DNA of 64,000 nt, taken from contig NZ_NOIS01000004.1 of NCBI RefSeq assembly GCF_004137765.1, positions 358,466-422,465 on the forward strand, in the 5' to 3' direction. Origin of the DNA: Rothia uropygialis. Lineage in GTDB: Bacteria; Actinomycetota; Actinomycetes; Actinomycetales; Micrococcaceae. Positions within the stretch are counted from its first letter, which is position 1. The number at the start of each line of letters is the position of its first letter. The notes below the pieces were generated by a model. The model ran no database searches, was not told the origin of the DNA, and worked only from the letters and a program-made list of their open reading frames with translations. The position numbers and the translations under genes are program-made. Positions 32,179 through 41,148 of the stretch are shown piece by piece.

Positions 32179-33963
32179 CTAGACGTGCATGCGCCGGTCA
32201 CCGGCCCCGTCCGATCTCCCCTCGTCGTCGCGTCGCGGGGCGGCGCTTCCGGCTGATTCTGGCGATTCCGTGGAAGGCCGGTCCATTCCCAACATTTCTT
32301 CGACGTGCGGCGAGGTCCGGCGGGATTCTTCGACGGCCTCGACGATCCACGTTGCTCGGATGCTATTGGTGATGCGGCAGTCCAGGACGTACGTTCCTTC
32401 CTCGCCACTGGCAACCCATCGCTCGAAGTCGGCGAGGTCGCCCAGGTTGCGAACGGTGCTCCCTCGCGCACCGAGAGCCGTGAAGATACCCGCGAAGTCG
32501 ATATCGGGAATCAGCATGGGCTCCGGGGCCAGTCCGCGCGCTGCATATTGATGCACCTCGGCTCCGTATCCGGCGTCGTTCAGGAAAACGATGACACCGC
32601 GACGGGTCGTTCGCACGAAAGTCTCCGCATCTGCGATCCCCATGAGACCACCGCCGTCACCAGAGACCAGCACGGGGAAACGGTCGCCAGCGGCGGACAC
32701 GACGCCAGCAGCCGAAGGGAAACCCAACCCGATCGACTGGAATTGCGTGCCCACGGTGATGTGACTGTCAGGCTCGGTAACGCGGAGATAGGTCAGCGGC
32801 CACTGCATGAAATGACCTCCGTCCGTGAAGATCACGCGATCCTCGGGCAGAACCTCATTGAGGCGGCTCATGATGCGTCGAGGATCGAGCCGACCATCCG
32901 GTGCGATCTCGACCCCGTCGGTCCGTTCCTGCGCCTCATCCGATGTGGGGGAACTGATCGGCTTACGCCCGGAGACGCCCAGCTGGTCGAGGTTCTCGCG
33001 AATTGAACGAATAGCATCGCGGGAGTCGGACCGGCAATACTGGTCCACCCGGGAGTTCGTGGCTTCGTCGGTGATGCCGATCTGAATCACGAATGCCTTT
33101 TCCCCGAACGCATTCCCCAGAGCCATCGTGAACTGGTTGAGCCCCGCACCGACCACGAGGACGACGTCGGCCGCCGCGATTTCCCGGGCCGCCAACGGAG
33201 CGGAGAATCCGCCGCATACGCCGAGGTCACGATAATTGGGGACCCGGTCTGCCGCCACGGAGAAGTACCCCTGCGTCGGGACGGTCGTTGCGACGTCGGC
33301 CCCGAGGACTTCCGCGAGCGATCGGAGATCGGAACGAGCCTCCAGAGCCCCACGTCCGGCGAGAATCAGGGGACGTTGTGCGTCGGCGAGTGTGTGGGCG
33401 ATCTTGGCTGCAAGCACCTGGTCGGCCCGAGGCAACGTCTCTGCCTCGGGAAGATCCGGAATGATTTCACCACGTTCCCCGATCAATTCCGGCGCGAGGT
33501 CGTAGGGGATCGCCAGGACGACCGGGCGCGAATTGTTGATCGCGTCCGCGAGCGCCTCAATGGTCACGCTGCCCGCGTCCTGCACCCCCACCGTGTATGT
33601 GGGCACGCCCATGGATTCGGCGGTCATGGTCTGGTCGATGTCCAACGGCCGCGGGCCCGTGGTCGGCTTGGAACCCACGACCAGGACAAGCGGCATTTTG
33701 GCCAGCGAGGCCTCGGCCAAGGAGGTCAACGCGTTGGTGAACCCTGCCCCGTAGGTGGCGGTCGCAACCGCGACTTTGCGGGTCATCCGGTAATAGGCAT
33801 CGGCCGAAGCCACGGTAGCGGTCTCGTGGCGGACGGGGATGGGTGGAACGCCCAGACGTTCGAGGGCGTCGATGAAATAGGCGTTGCCGTTGCCCATGAG
33901 GCAGAAAAAATGATCGACATAGCGCGTCAGGGCGCGCGCAACCGTTTCGGATACGGATTGCAT
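32179..33963 (-). CDS. Thiamine diphosphate-dependent enzyme (acetolactate synthase/benzoylformate decarboxylase-like)
   Basis: The protein is 594 residues from the ATG at 33963 with GGAGG close upstream. Three TPP-enzyme domains are visible: an N-terminal pyrimidine domain with the activating Glu47 in VRHETAT, a central Rossmann domain (about 190-330, with LILAGRGA), and a C-terminal PP domain with the GDGGGLMGIAD...FLNDAGYG thiamine motif. A charged tail of about 45 residues follows. It should decarboxylate or ligate a 2-keto acid. The IclR regulator and a hydroxybenzoate-type monooxygenase next door suggest an aromatic 2-keto acid such as benzoylformate. The exact reaction cannot be fixed by eye. 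Confidence 0.85.
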   Translation of the reverse strand: MQSVSETVARALTRYVDHFFCLMGNGNAYFIDALERLGVPPIPVRHETATVASADAYYRMTRKVAVATATYGAGFTNALTSLAEASLAKMPLVLVVGSKPTTGPRPLDIDQTMTAESMGVPTYTVGVQDAGSVTIEALADAINNSRPVVLAIPYDLAPELIGERGEIIPDLPEAETLPRADQVLAAKIAHTLADAQRPLILAGRGALEARSDLRSLAEVLGADVATTVPTQGYFSVAADRVPNYRDLGVCGGFSAPLAAREIAAADVVLVVGAGLNQFTMALGNAFGEKAFVIQIGITDEATNSRVDQYCRSDSRDAIRSIRENLDQLGVSGRKPISSPTSDEAQERTDGVEIAPDGRLDPRRIMSRLNEVLPEDRVIFTDGGHFMQWPLTYLRVTEPDSHITVGTQFQSIGLGFPSAAGVVSAAGDRFPVLVSGDGGGLMGIADAETFVRTTRRGVIVFLNDAGYGAEVHQYAARGLAPEPMLIPDIDFAGIFTALGARGSTVRNLGDLADFERWVASGEEGTYVLDCRITNSIRATWIVEAVEESRRTSPHVEEMLGMDRPSTESPESAGSAAPRRDDEGRSDGAGDRRMHV

Positions 33964-34005
33964 ATGTTCCTCCGGAACCACATATGAACTTGTAAGCCAT
34001 ATATG
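33961..34005. promoter_or_regulatory. Cluster of CATATG elements at the TPP-enzyme start
   Basis: CATATGTTCC (33961-33970), CATATGAAC (33981-33989) and CATATATG (33998-34005) form imperfect dyads that overlap the start codon and ribosome site. They resemble the TATGTGAAC half-site of the IclR-type operator at 34962, so the neighbouring IclR protein may bind here. Confidence 0.5.
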
Positions 34006-34127
34006 TCTCGCTCCGGGATCGCCGTAGCTGAGTGTCCCTTTTTCGAACACCGGACATAACCTGTGATGTCGGACACGCCTAACATAGGCCTTTCCGACTG
34101 ATTGTGCAACCGCGCCGCACGACAGCA

Positions 34128-34895
34128 TCAAGAAGGCAGTCCCGTGCGATTGCCGACTATCGCCTCGCGCAAGCCCGCCTCGGGAATCCGAGCCCCTCCG
34201 TGCGAGATCACGGCCGCCGCCCGTGCCAGCCTGGCGGCGATTTCCGCTCGGTCGCCTTCCCCCACAAAAACTGCCGCAAGGGCAGCCGGTTGACCATCGT
34301 CCAAGGTGAGGGGCACACCCACGGAATGCAGCCCCATAATGACCTCATCGGTCGTCTCGGCCCAGCCTTTGGCCACTGCGTTCTCCACCTGCACTCTCTG
34401 CTCCCGAGTGATTCCGTCGGGCCATTGCTCCTCCGGGAGTATCGAAAGGATCGCTTTGCCCGGAGCACCCAACGTCACCGGGTGGCGGGTTCCTGGGCGC
34501 TGGGCGACAACGGCGACGGTCTGGGGCGGCTCCACGCTCGCGAACGTCAGGCATTCGCCCCGATCGTAAACCGCCAGGAAACACGTCATCCTCAGGTCGC
34601 GCGCGGCGAGGGTCAGCTCGGGCACGGCGACTGCCTGCAAGTCCCGCTCGACGCCGGCCGCGAGCGCCGCGAGCCGAGCCCCCAGAGCCAATCCGCCGGC
34701 ACCTTTTCGAACCACTAGTCCGTGCTCTTCAAGCGTGCGAATGAGACGATAGGCCACCGAACGGTGCACCTCGAGCTGCCGGGCAACGTCGTCGATGCTC
34801 AGGGGTCCAGAGGCATCCGCGAGGATCTCCAGGACCCTCAGCCCCCTGCTGAGGGTTTGCGATCCGGCTCCATTCGGTGCGGAGGAAACGGGCAT
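34128..34895 (-). CDS. IclR family transcriptional regulator
   Basis: The 255-residue protein has an N-terminal winged helix (LSIDDVARQLEVHRSVAYRL, then IRTLEEHGLV; about 32-61). The C-terminal IclR effector domain shows GAPGKAIL and a VGVPLTL turn. It lies between the TPP-enzyme gene (same strand, 164 bp downstream) and the divergent flavoprotein hydroxylase. A good palindrome sits in the 148-bp divergent spacer. IclR proteins of this type control aromatic catabolism, so regulation of both neighbours is likely. The ligand is unknown. Confidence 0.88.
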   Translation of the reverse strand: MPVSSAPNGAGSQTLSRGLRVLEILADASGPLSIDDVARQLEVHRSVAYRLIRTLEEHGLVVRKGAGGLALGARLAALAAGVERDLQAVAVPELTLAARDLRMTCFLAVYDRGECLTFASVEPPQTVAVVAQRPGTRHPVTLGAPGKAILSILPEEQWPDGITREQRVQVENAVAKGWAETTDEVIMGLHSVGVPLTLDDGQPAALAAVFVGEGDRAEIAARLARAAAVISHGGARIPEAGLREAIVGNRTGLPS

Positions 34896-34961
34896 ATTTC
34901 ACCTTCGCTGAGATCCTTGCCACGTGTGACGCAGCTCGTATATGATTTGCTCCAGATTCGC

Positions 34962-34984
34962 TATGTGAACATTACGTTCGCATA
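34962..34984. promoter_or_regulatory. Operator between iclR-type regulator and monooxygenase
   Basis: TATGTGAAC-N5-GTTCGCATA is an inverted repeat with one mismatch, centred in the divergent spacer (67 bp from the regulator start and 60 bp from the monooxygenase start). The size suits an IclR dimer. Confidence 0.65.
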
Positions 34985-35043
34985 TAGAACATCGAATATC
35001 AATCAAACTCCAACAGCGTGGTTGGGGAAGGAGTTCGTCTCAC

Positions 35044-36930
35044 ATGCAGTTCCACCATCACGGATACGTCTCGGGGGATCCGAAGATCAAGGAACCAGCC
35101 GGTTACGGTATCGACCGATCCGAGGAACTGCCCGACGAGATGGATGTTCTCATTGTCGGAACGGGGCCCGCCGGGATGATCCTCGCTGCTCAGCTCTCGC
35201 AGTTCCCGGAGGTCAATACCCGCATCATCGAGCGCCGCCCCGGGCGTCTCGAGATTGGCCAAGCGGACGGCATTCAGGCACGCAGCGTCGAGACCTTCCA
35301 GGCTTTCGGATTCGCCCGTCAGATCATCGACGAGGCATACCACATCACCGAAATGTGCTTCTGGAAACCGGATCCCCAGAATCCCGAGAACATTGTTCGC
35401 GCCGCCCGCCCCAGCGACGATCCCCAAGGCGTGAGCGAATTTCCTCACCTGATCGTCAATCAGGCACGGGTACTCGACTACTTCGCGGATTTCGCGCGGC
35501 AGGCCCCGGGACGCATAACCCCCGATTACGGCATCGAGTTCCTGGACCTCCAGAACACGGGCGAAGGGCAATACCCCCTCACCGCCCGGTTGCGGTATAC
35601 CGCCGGAGAGCGTGACGGCCAGGAGCACACGGTCCGCGCCAAATACGTTGTCGGGTGCGACGGCGCGCGCAGCCCTGTCCGCACCTCGATCGGTCGGAAG
35701 CTCACCGGAGACGCGGCAAATCACGCGTGGGGCGTCATGGATGTGCTGGCCACGACCGATTTCCCGGACATTCGCACCAAATGTGCAATTCAGTCGGTGA
35801 ACGGTTCGATCTTGCACATCCCCCGCGAAGGCGGACACTTGTTCCGGATGTACGTGGATCTGGGCGAAGTACCCGTGGACGACAACCACGCCGTGCGGAA
35901 CACAACCTTGGACGAGATTATCGCCAAAGCCAACGCGATCTTGCACCCATATTCGGTCGACGTGAAGTCTGTGGCCTGGCACAGCGTGTACGAGGTAGGC
36001 CATCGACTGACGGACAAGTTCGACGACGTCCCCGACGAGGAAACGGGTCAGCGCACACCTCGCGTGTTCATTACCGGCGATGCCTGCCACACGCACTCGG
36101 CCAAGGCCGGTCAAGGCATGAACGTCTCGATGCAGGACGGGTTCAACTTGGGCTGGAAGCTCGGGCACGTCTTGACGGGCCTGAGTCCGGAATCGCTGTT
36201 GTCCACCTACTCCGAGGAACGGCAGGTCATCGCGAAGAACCTCATCGACTTCGACAAAGAGTGGTCGACCCTCATGGCCGCCAAACCCGAGGACCTTCCC
36301 GACGAATCCTCTCTGGAGGACTTCTACGTCAAAACGGCAGAGTTCCCCGCGGGGTTCATGACGGAGTATGCCCCGTCGATGGTCACGGCAGGGAGAGATC
36401 ATCAGGAGCTGGCCAGTGGCTTCCCGATCGGCAAGCGCTTCAAGTCGGCCAGGGTCAACCGAGTCTGCGATGCCAACCCGCTGCACTTGGGGCACCTGGC
36501 CGAAGCGGACGGACGGTGGCGCATCTATGTTTTTGCCGATTCACCGGCCGCTGGCGAGGATTCCCAGCTCACCGAATTCGCGGACTGGTTCGCTCACGAT
36601 CCGGCCTCGCCCCAGGCCAGGTACACACCGCGGACCGGTGATGATGACGCGGTCTTCGACACCAAGGTCGTGTACCAGCAGCCTCACACGGAGGTCGACA
36701 TCATGCGGGTTCCCCAGATCTTCAAACCGTCGGTCGGAGAATTTGGTCTGACCAGCTTGGAGAAGGTCTATGCGACGCTCCCGGACGACAACATTTTCGT
36801 CGAACGCGGGATCAGCAAGGACGGAGCGATTATCATCGTGCGCCCGGACCAGTACGTGTCCGCAGTTCTGCCTCTGAACGACAGGCAAGGCCTTGCGGCC
36901 TTCTTCGAGCAGATCCTCGTGGAACGCTGA
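35044..36930 (+). CDS. FAD-dependent aromatic monooxygenase (3-hydroxybenzoate 4-monooxygenase-like)
   Basis: The 628-residue protein is a class A flavoprotein hydroxylase. It has an FAD dinucleotide fold VLIVGTGPAGM (35-45), the DG motif VVGCDGARSPVRTSIG (about 203-218) and ITGDACHTHSAKAGQGMN, which binds the ribityl chain. A C-terminal thioredoxin-like domain (about 450-628) follows, as in phenol hydroxylase and MobA. Its length and N-terminal style match 3-hydroxybenzoate 4-monooxygenase, which gives protocatechuate with NADPH and O2. AAGGAG lies upstream of the ATG. It is divergent from the IclR gene. No protocatechuate ring-cleavage genes occur in the window, so the product must be used elsewhere. 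Another phenolic acid as substrate is possible. Confidence 0.87.
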   Translation: MQFHHHGYVSGDPKIKEPAGYGIDRSEELPDEMDVLIVGTGPAGMILAAQLSQFPEVNTRIIERRPGRLEIGQADGIQARSVETFQAFGFARQIIDEAYHITEMCFWKPDPQNPENIVRAARPSDDPQGVSEFPHLIVNQARVLDYFADFARQAPGRITPDYGIEFLDLQNTGEGQYPLTARLRYTAGERDGQEHTVRAKYVVGCDGARSPVRTSIGRKLTGDAANHAWGVMDVLATTDFPDIRTKCAIQSVNGSILHIPREGGHLFRMYVDLGEVPVDDNHAVRNTTLDEIIAKANAILHPYSVDVKSVAWHSVYEVGHRLTDKFDDVPDEETGQRTPRVFITGDACHTHSAKAGQGMNVSMQDGFNLGWKLGHVLTGLSPESLLSTYSEERQVIAKNLIDFDKEWSTLMAAKPEDLPDESSLEDFYVKTAEFPAGFMTEYAPSMVTAGRDHQELASGFPIGKRFKSARVNRVCDANPLHLGHLAEADGRWRIYVFADSPAAGEDSQLTEFADWFAHDPASPQARYTPRTGDDDAVFDTKVVYQQPHTEVDIMRVPQIFKPSVGEFGLTSLEKVYATLPDDNIFVERGISKDGAIIIVRPDQYVSAVLPLNDRQGLAAFFEQILVER

Positions 36931-37225
36931 TCGGGCCGAAGCCGACCCGGGCGATCCGACGGGGCACGGGGTCTCCCGGGTCAGGCTTGGTTCCACGAGC
37001 ACTTCGAGGGGCGGAATCGGAAACTGCCGAAGGCAAAACGACCATGCCAGAAACATAGCTACGCTTAACATTTCAGGCAGTTCCGTTCCTCTGCCCCTCA
37101 ATCCTGCCGATAGGCGTCTGATCAAATTCTGACGGCCTGCCCCGACCGGCGAGTTGGTGGACACGTCCGGCGCACGTGGACATGATGGACTGATAATCCA
37201 ATGTCTGTACACGACGGAGTGAAAC
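36931..37225. other. Intergenic spacer
   Basis: About 295 bp between two rightward genes. I see no strong hairpin, RNA gene or protein frame here; it probably holds the promoter of the M20 gene. Confidence 0.5.
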
Positions 37226-38446
37226 ATGGCCGAGAGCCGAAATCCGCAACACAAATCCCCCAACTTCCTTTCGGAAGCAGACGCGATCGCCAACGAGCTC
37301 AGCCATCTCCGACGGACCCTTCACCAGAACCCGGAGCTCGGCAATCATCTGCCCCAGACCCAGGCGACCGTCATCGAAGCCTTGAACGGATTGCCGCTCG
37401 AGGTCCACCGCGGCAAGAACGTATCTTCCGTCGTCGCGGTCCTCGAGGGAGGAAAGCCCGGCCCGACCGTTCTCCTCCGGGGCGATATGGATGCCCTGCC
37501 CGTCCGGGAGAACTCAGGCGAAGAGTTCTCATCCACCAACGGAAACATGCATGCGTGCGGACACGACCTCCACACCTCAGGTTTGGTGGGAGCCGCCAAA
37601 CTGCTCAGCGCGCATCAGGACGAGTTGCCCGGCAAGGTCGTCTTCATGTTTCAGCCCGGAGAAGAGGGCCCAGGCGGCGCGAAGCCCATGCTGGACGAGG
37701 GGCTCCTCGAGGTCACCGGTGAACGCCCGGTCGCCGCCTACGGTTTCCATGTGGCCCCGGGCGAACCCGGTACTTTCGCATACCGATCCGGCACGGTCAT
37801 GGCGGGCGCCTACAATTTGAGCATCACGGTGCACGGCAAAGGCGGTCACGGTTCGGCCCCGCAATCCTCCCTGGACCCCGTGCCACCGCTCACCGAGATC
37901 GCTTCGGCCCTTCAGAATGCAGTGACCAGGCAGTTCAGCGTATTCGATCCGGTGGTTGCGACGATCACCCAGCTCGAAGCGGGAACTGCGGCGGTCAACG
38001 TCATCGGCGACGACGCCCGCCTCGGGGCAACGGTCCGCGCCATGTCCCGCGAATCAGGTGACAAATTCGGCGTCGTCGTTCACCGCCTGGCAGAAAACAT
38101 TGCCGCGGCACACGGTTGCACGGCAGAGGTCGAGTTCTCGACCCTCTATCCGCCGACGGTATGCAACCAGGCCGAGACGGAGTGGGCCGCCGAAGCCCTC
38201 CGGAATGCACTGGGCGAGGACTCCACCCGGGAGATCCCCGAACCCCGCATGGGCTCGGAAGACTTCTCCTTCGTTCTGGAAGAGATACCGGGGACGTTCA
38301 TGTTCGTCGGCGCAAGCTACCCGGGGGTGGACCCCATGACCCAGCCGATGAATCATTCAGCAGAAGTCCGTTTCGACGACGCAGTCCTCCCGACCCAATC
38401 CGCGGCACTGGCAACCCTCGCATTCGAACGCCTGAACGCCGCATAG
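37226..38446 (+). CDS. M20 family metallopeptidase/amidohydrolase (hippurate hydrolase-like)
   Basis: The 406-residue protein has the M20D layout: LLRGDMDALPV (83-93), MHACGHDLHT with Cys111 and His113, the catalytic/metal pair Glu146-Glu147 in PGEEGPGG, FHVAP (His175), a dimerisation domain around GKGGHGSAP, and a C-terminal GSEDFSFVLEEIPG. These enzymes cleave N-acyl amino acids or indole-amide conjugates in the cytosol. Hippurate, which would release benzoate, is an attractive guess beside aromatic genes but is not shown. It is monocistronic, with a strong hairpin after the stop. Confidence 0.9.
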   Translation: MAESRNPQHKSPNFLSEADAIANELSHLRRTLHQNPELGNHLPQTQATVIEALNGLPLEVHRGKNVSSVVAVLEGGKPGPTVLLRGDMDALPVRENSGEEFSSTNGNMHACGHDLHTSGLVGAAKLLSAHQDELPGKVVFMFQPGEEGPGGAKPMLDEGLLEVTGERPVAAYGFHVAPGEPGTFAYRSGTVMAGAYNLSITVHGKGGHGSAPQSSLDPVPPLTEIASALQNAVTRQFSVFDPVVATITQLEAGTAAVNVIGDDARLGATVRAMSRESGDKFGVVVHRLAENIAAAHGCTAEVEFSTLYPPTVCNQAETEWAAEALRNALGEDSTREIPEPRMGSEDFSFVLEEIPGTFMFVGASYPGVDPMTQPMNHSAEVRFDDAVLPTQSAALATLAFERLNAA

Positions 38447-38480
38447 AGGCTCTCACCGCTGCCGTCCCGTCCGATCGAGA

Positions 38481-38526
38481 CGCCGCAAAGGACCCGTTTT
38501 CTTCCGAAACCGGGTCCTTTGCGGCG
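38481..38526. terminator. Strong bidirectional terminator between M20 and AraC genes
   Basis: A perfect 16-bp stem CGCCGCAAAGGACCCG / CGGGTCCTTTGCGGCG with a 14-base loop lies between convergent genes, 34 bp after the M20 stop. Confidence 0.85.
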
Positions 38527-38551
38527 AGTGCCCGCCAGGCGGCCGGCCTCG

Positions 38552-39607
38552 TCAGGCGGCGTCGTCCTGGAGGACACGCGTTCGGTAGACCGACGGTGAT
38601 TCTCCGTATTCGGCCTTGAACGCCTTGCTGACGTGCGAGGGATCCAACAACCCGTATCGGGCGCTGATGGTGTGCACCGTCTCGTTGCTCAACAGCGGGT
38701 TCGCGAGATCCTGCCGAATCGCTTGTAACCGTCGATTGCGGATGTACGAGGCAACCGTCAGCCGGTGCGACGCGAATCGACTGTGCAGCTGACGCACCGA
38801 AACGTAAAGATGTGCGGCTATCCGGCTGGGCCCGAGATCGGGGTCCGAGAGGTGGTGCTCGATAAAGGACATCGCCTCGTGGAGCAGGAAACTGTCCGCC
38901 AGGTCCTGACCGTGCTCCTGGGATTCGGCCGACAGGACCGTGACCAACATGTCCAAGGCCGAACGAATGAGATTCATCGCGTGCGCCCCATGGAGCAGGT
39001 CCATATTCTGCGCCAACTGCTCGAAGAGCGGTACCGCCACTTTTCCCAGCCCCTGATCGCGGCTGATGGGCCGCGCGGTCACCATGCTCATCTGGTCCGG
39101 AGGCATCTGGACGTACGATGCCGGGAAATGAACCACCAATCCGTGCTGAGGCTCCGTATAGGACAGCTCATAAGGCCGTTGCGTGACGTACAGGGCCAAG
39201 TCCCCCGGATACAGGACGCACTCGCGGTCGTCCTGGGCTAGCCTCGACGTCCCCGCGAGCTGCAGACTCAACTTGCAGAAGGCCGCTTCGTTGCCGGAAA
39301 TGAGGTCGGGGCTCCTGGTCACGATGTGCGGGTCAGTCACCATGTCATGCAGGTGCACATCCCCCACCGCAACCTGATGGACTTCGGCACGGAAGTCATG
39401 CCCCGGAGGAAATGACATCCGCAGCGGGGCGAAGAATTCGGCCGCGAATTCCCGCCACTCCTGCTTCGTCAGTCCGGATCGTGAAGCACGGGTCGCATCT
39501 GCCGGATATTGGGTCACCTCATCACCTTCCAAGCTCTCCGACGATGCCTCATTGCCCGTCGCTGCGGCGGAGTCTGCACGCCGGCCATTCCTTGTCGAAT
39601 TTATCAT
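38552..39607 (-). CDS. AraC family transcriptional regulator
   Basis: The protein is 351 residues from the ATG at 39607; a GTG at 39625 is an alternative. The N-terminal half carries an AraC-type cupin-like sensor region (CKLSLQLAGTSRLAQDDREC, then VLYPGDLALYVTQRPYEL). The C-terminal 100 residues hold two helix-turn-helices (PSRIAAHLYVSVRQLHSRFA and TISARYGLLDPSHVSKAF, then KAEYGESP). It is divergent from the aldehyde dehydrogenase/GMC oxidoreductase pair across 114 bp and is most likely their activator. The sensor type matches AraC-binding-like domains found with alcohol or choline-like oxidation genes. The inducer is unknown. Confidence 0.87.
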   Translation of the reverse strand: MINSTRNGRRADSAAATGNEASSESLEGDEVTQYPADATRASRSGLTKQEWREFAAEFFAPLRMSFPPGHDFRAEVHQVAVGDVHLHDMVTDPHIVTRSPDLISGNEAAFCKLSLQLAGTSRLAQDDRECVLYPGDLALYVTQRPYELSYTEPQHGLVVHFPASYVQMPPDQMSMVTARPISRDQGLGKVAVPLFEQLAQNMDLLHGAHAMNLIRSALDMLVTVLSAESQEHGQDLADSFLLHEAMSFIEHHLSDPDLGPSRIAAHLYVSVRQLHSRFASHRLTVASYIRNRRLQAIRQDLANPLLSNETVHTISARYGLLDPSHVSKAFKAEYGESPSVYRTRVLQDDAA

Positions 39608-39721
39608 CGCAGTGACCTGGAACACGCTTCAGGCCAAAAAGCCTGCACTGTAAAGCAACTGGTCGGCACGGGAATACCGAGAGCATGGAAACATCTCATC
39701 CCAATGAAGCGAGGAACCTCC

Positions 39722-41140
39722 ATGAGTAAGCTGCCGTCCACCTACAATGAGCTTCTGTCGAGTGTCGACGCGGGCCCCCCAGGCCGCGAAATCCATGATC
39801 CGGCCACCGGGGAGCTGGTCGGTCATGCTCCTCGGCACACCACCGACGATCTCGACCGCGCAGTATCCACGGCACGAAAGGCGCAGCCCGATTGGGGCCG
39901 TGTCAGTCACCAAGAGCGCAGCAACCTCCTTCTACGGGCCGCCGATGCGGTCGACTCCTGCGCAGAGCCATTGGCCGAGCTGCTCTCCCGAGAGCAGGGA
40001 AAGCCGTTGAACGGTCCCAATGCCCGCTTCGAAGTCGGTGCCGCCGCATCCTGGTTGCGCGCCAACGCGAATTTCGAACTCGACGAGGCCACCTTGGTCG
40101 ACGACGAGGATACGCACGCCATCCTGCGGTATCGGCCGATCGGCGTCGTCGGAGCGATCGGTCCCTGGAACTGGCCGATGATGATCACCGTATGGCAGAT
40201 TGCCCCGGCCCTGCGCATGGGAAATACCGTCGTGGTGAAACCGTCCGAATACACGCCCCTCAGCGTCCTGGCGTTGTGCTCTGTCCTCAATTCCGTTCTG
40301 CCCGACGGTCTGCTCCAGGTTGTTTCGGGTGAACGGGAGGTCGGAGCTGCCCTCAGCGGCCATCCGGATATCGACAAGATCATGTTCACCGGTTCCACGG
40401 CGACCGGGCAAAAGATCATCGAGTCCTCGGCCGAAACCGTCAAGCGTCTCACCCTCGAGTTGGGCGGCAACGACCCGGGCATCGTGCTCGACGACGTCGA
40501 CCCGTCCGAAATCGCCGAAGGACTGTTCTGGGGCGCATTCATCAACACGGGCCAAACCTGCGCCGCCCTCAAACGCCTCTACGTTCCGGATTCGATCTAC
40601 GACGACGTCTGCCAGGCCCTCGTGGACATCGCACACAAGATGCCGATGGGCGTCGGGCTCGACGAAGGCAATGTACTGGGTCCGTTGCAGAACAAGGCAC
40701 AGTACGACGTCGTGCACCGACTCGTGGAGGCCGCAAAGGACGGCGGCGGCCGCGTCTTGATGGGCGGTGACCCCGCTGCCGACCAGTCGGGTTATTTCTA
40801 TCCCACCACTCTGGTCGCGGACATCGACCCGGAGAATCCTTTGGTCACCGAGGAACAATTCGGGCCGGCGTTGCCGATCATTCGGTATTCCACGGTCGAG
40901 GAAGCGATCGAGGCCGCGAACTCGGTCGACGTAGGACTCGGAGCTTCCGTGTGGTCCTCCGATACGGACAAGGCCCGCGAGGTTGCTTCCCGCATCGAAT
41001 CCGGCACGATCTGGATCAACGGACACGGCGGCGTGGACCCCAGGATTCCGTTCGGCGGTATCAAGAAGTCGGGTTACGGCCTCGAGTTCGGGGTAGAAGG
41101 GCTCAAAGCTCTGGGCGTCCCCCAGGTCATCAACGGTTAG
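39722..41140 (+). CDS. Aldehyde dehydrogenase family protein
   Basis: The protein is 472 residues from the ATG at 39722 with GAGGAA upstream; the frame upstream to 39509 is antisense to the AraC gene. It is a complete ALDH: GPWNWP with Asn150, VKPSEYTPLS, FTGSTATG, Glu246 in LELGGN, Cys280 in NTGQTCAALKR and EEQFGPALPI. The residue after the catalytic Cys is Ala, with no extra motif. It oxidises an aldehyde to an acid with NAD(P)+. It is followed 8 bp later by a GMC oxidoreductase that probably makes the aldehyde from an alcohol, so the pair oxidises an alcohol in two steps. Confidence 0.92.
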   Translation: MSKLPSTYNELLSSVDAGPPGREIHDPATGELVGHAPRHTTDDLDRAVSTARKAQPDWGRVSHQERSNLLLRAADAVDSCAEPLAELLSREQGKPLNGPNARFEVGAAASWLRANANFELDEATLVDDEDTHAILRYRPIGVVGAIGPWNWPMMITVWQIAPALRMGNTVVVKPSEYTPLSVLALCSVLNSVLPDGLLQVVSGEREVGAALSGHPDIDKIMFTGSTATGQKIIESSAETVKRLTLELGGNDPGIVLDDVDPSEIAEGLFWGAFINTGQTCAALKRLYVPDSIYDDVCQALVDIAHKMPMGVGLDEGNVLGPLQNKAQYDVVHRLVEAAKDGGGRVLMGGDPAADQSGYFYPTTLVADIDPENPLVTEEQFGPALPIIRYSTVEEAIEAANSVDVGLGASVWSSDTDKAREVASRIESGTIWINGHGGVDPRIPFGGIKKSGYGLEFGVEGLKALGVPQVING

Positions 41141-41148
41141 GAGAAATC

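Noticed and set aside
34999..36495. A 498-codon leftward frame opposite the FAD monooxygenase
   Set aside because: Antisense shadow; the forward frame has all flavoprotein motifs and a good ribosome site.
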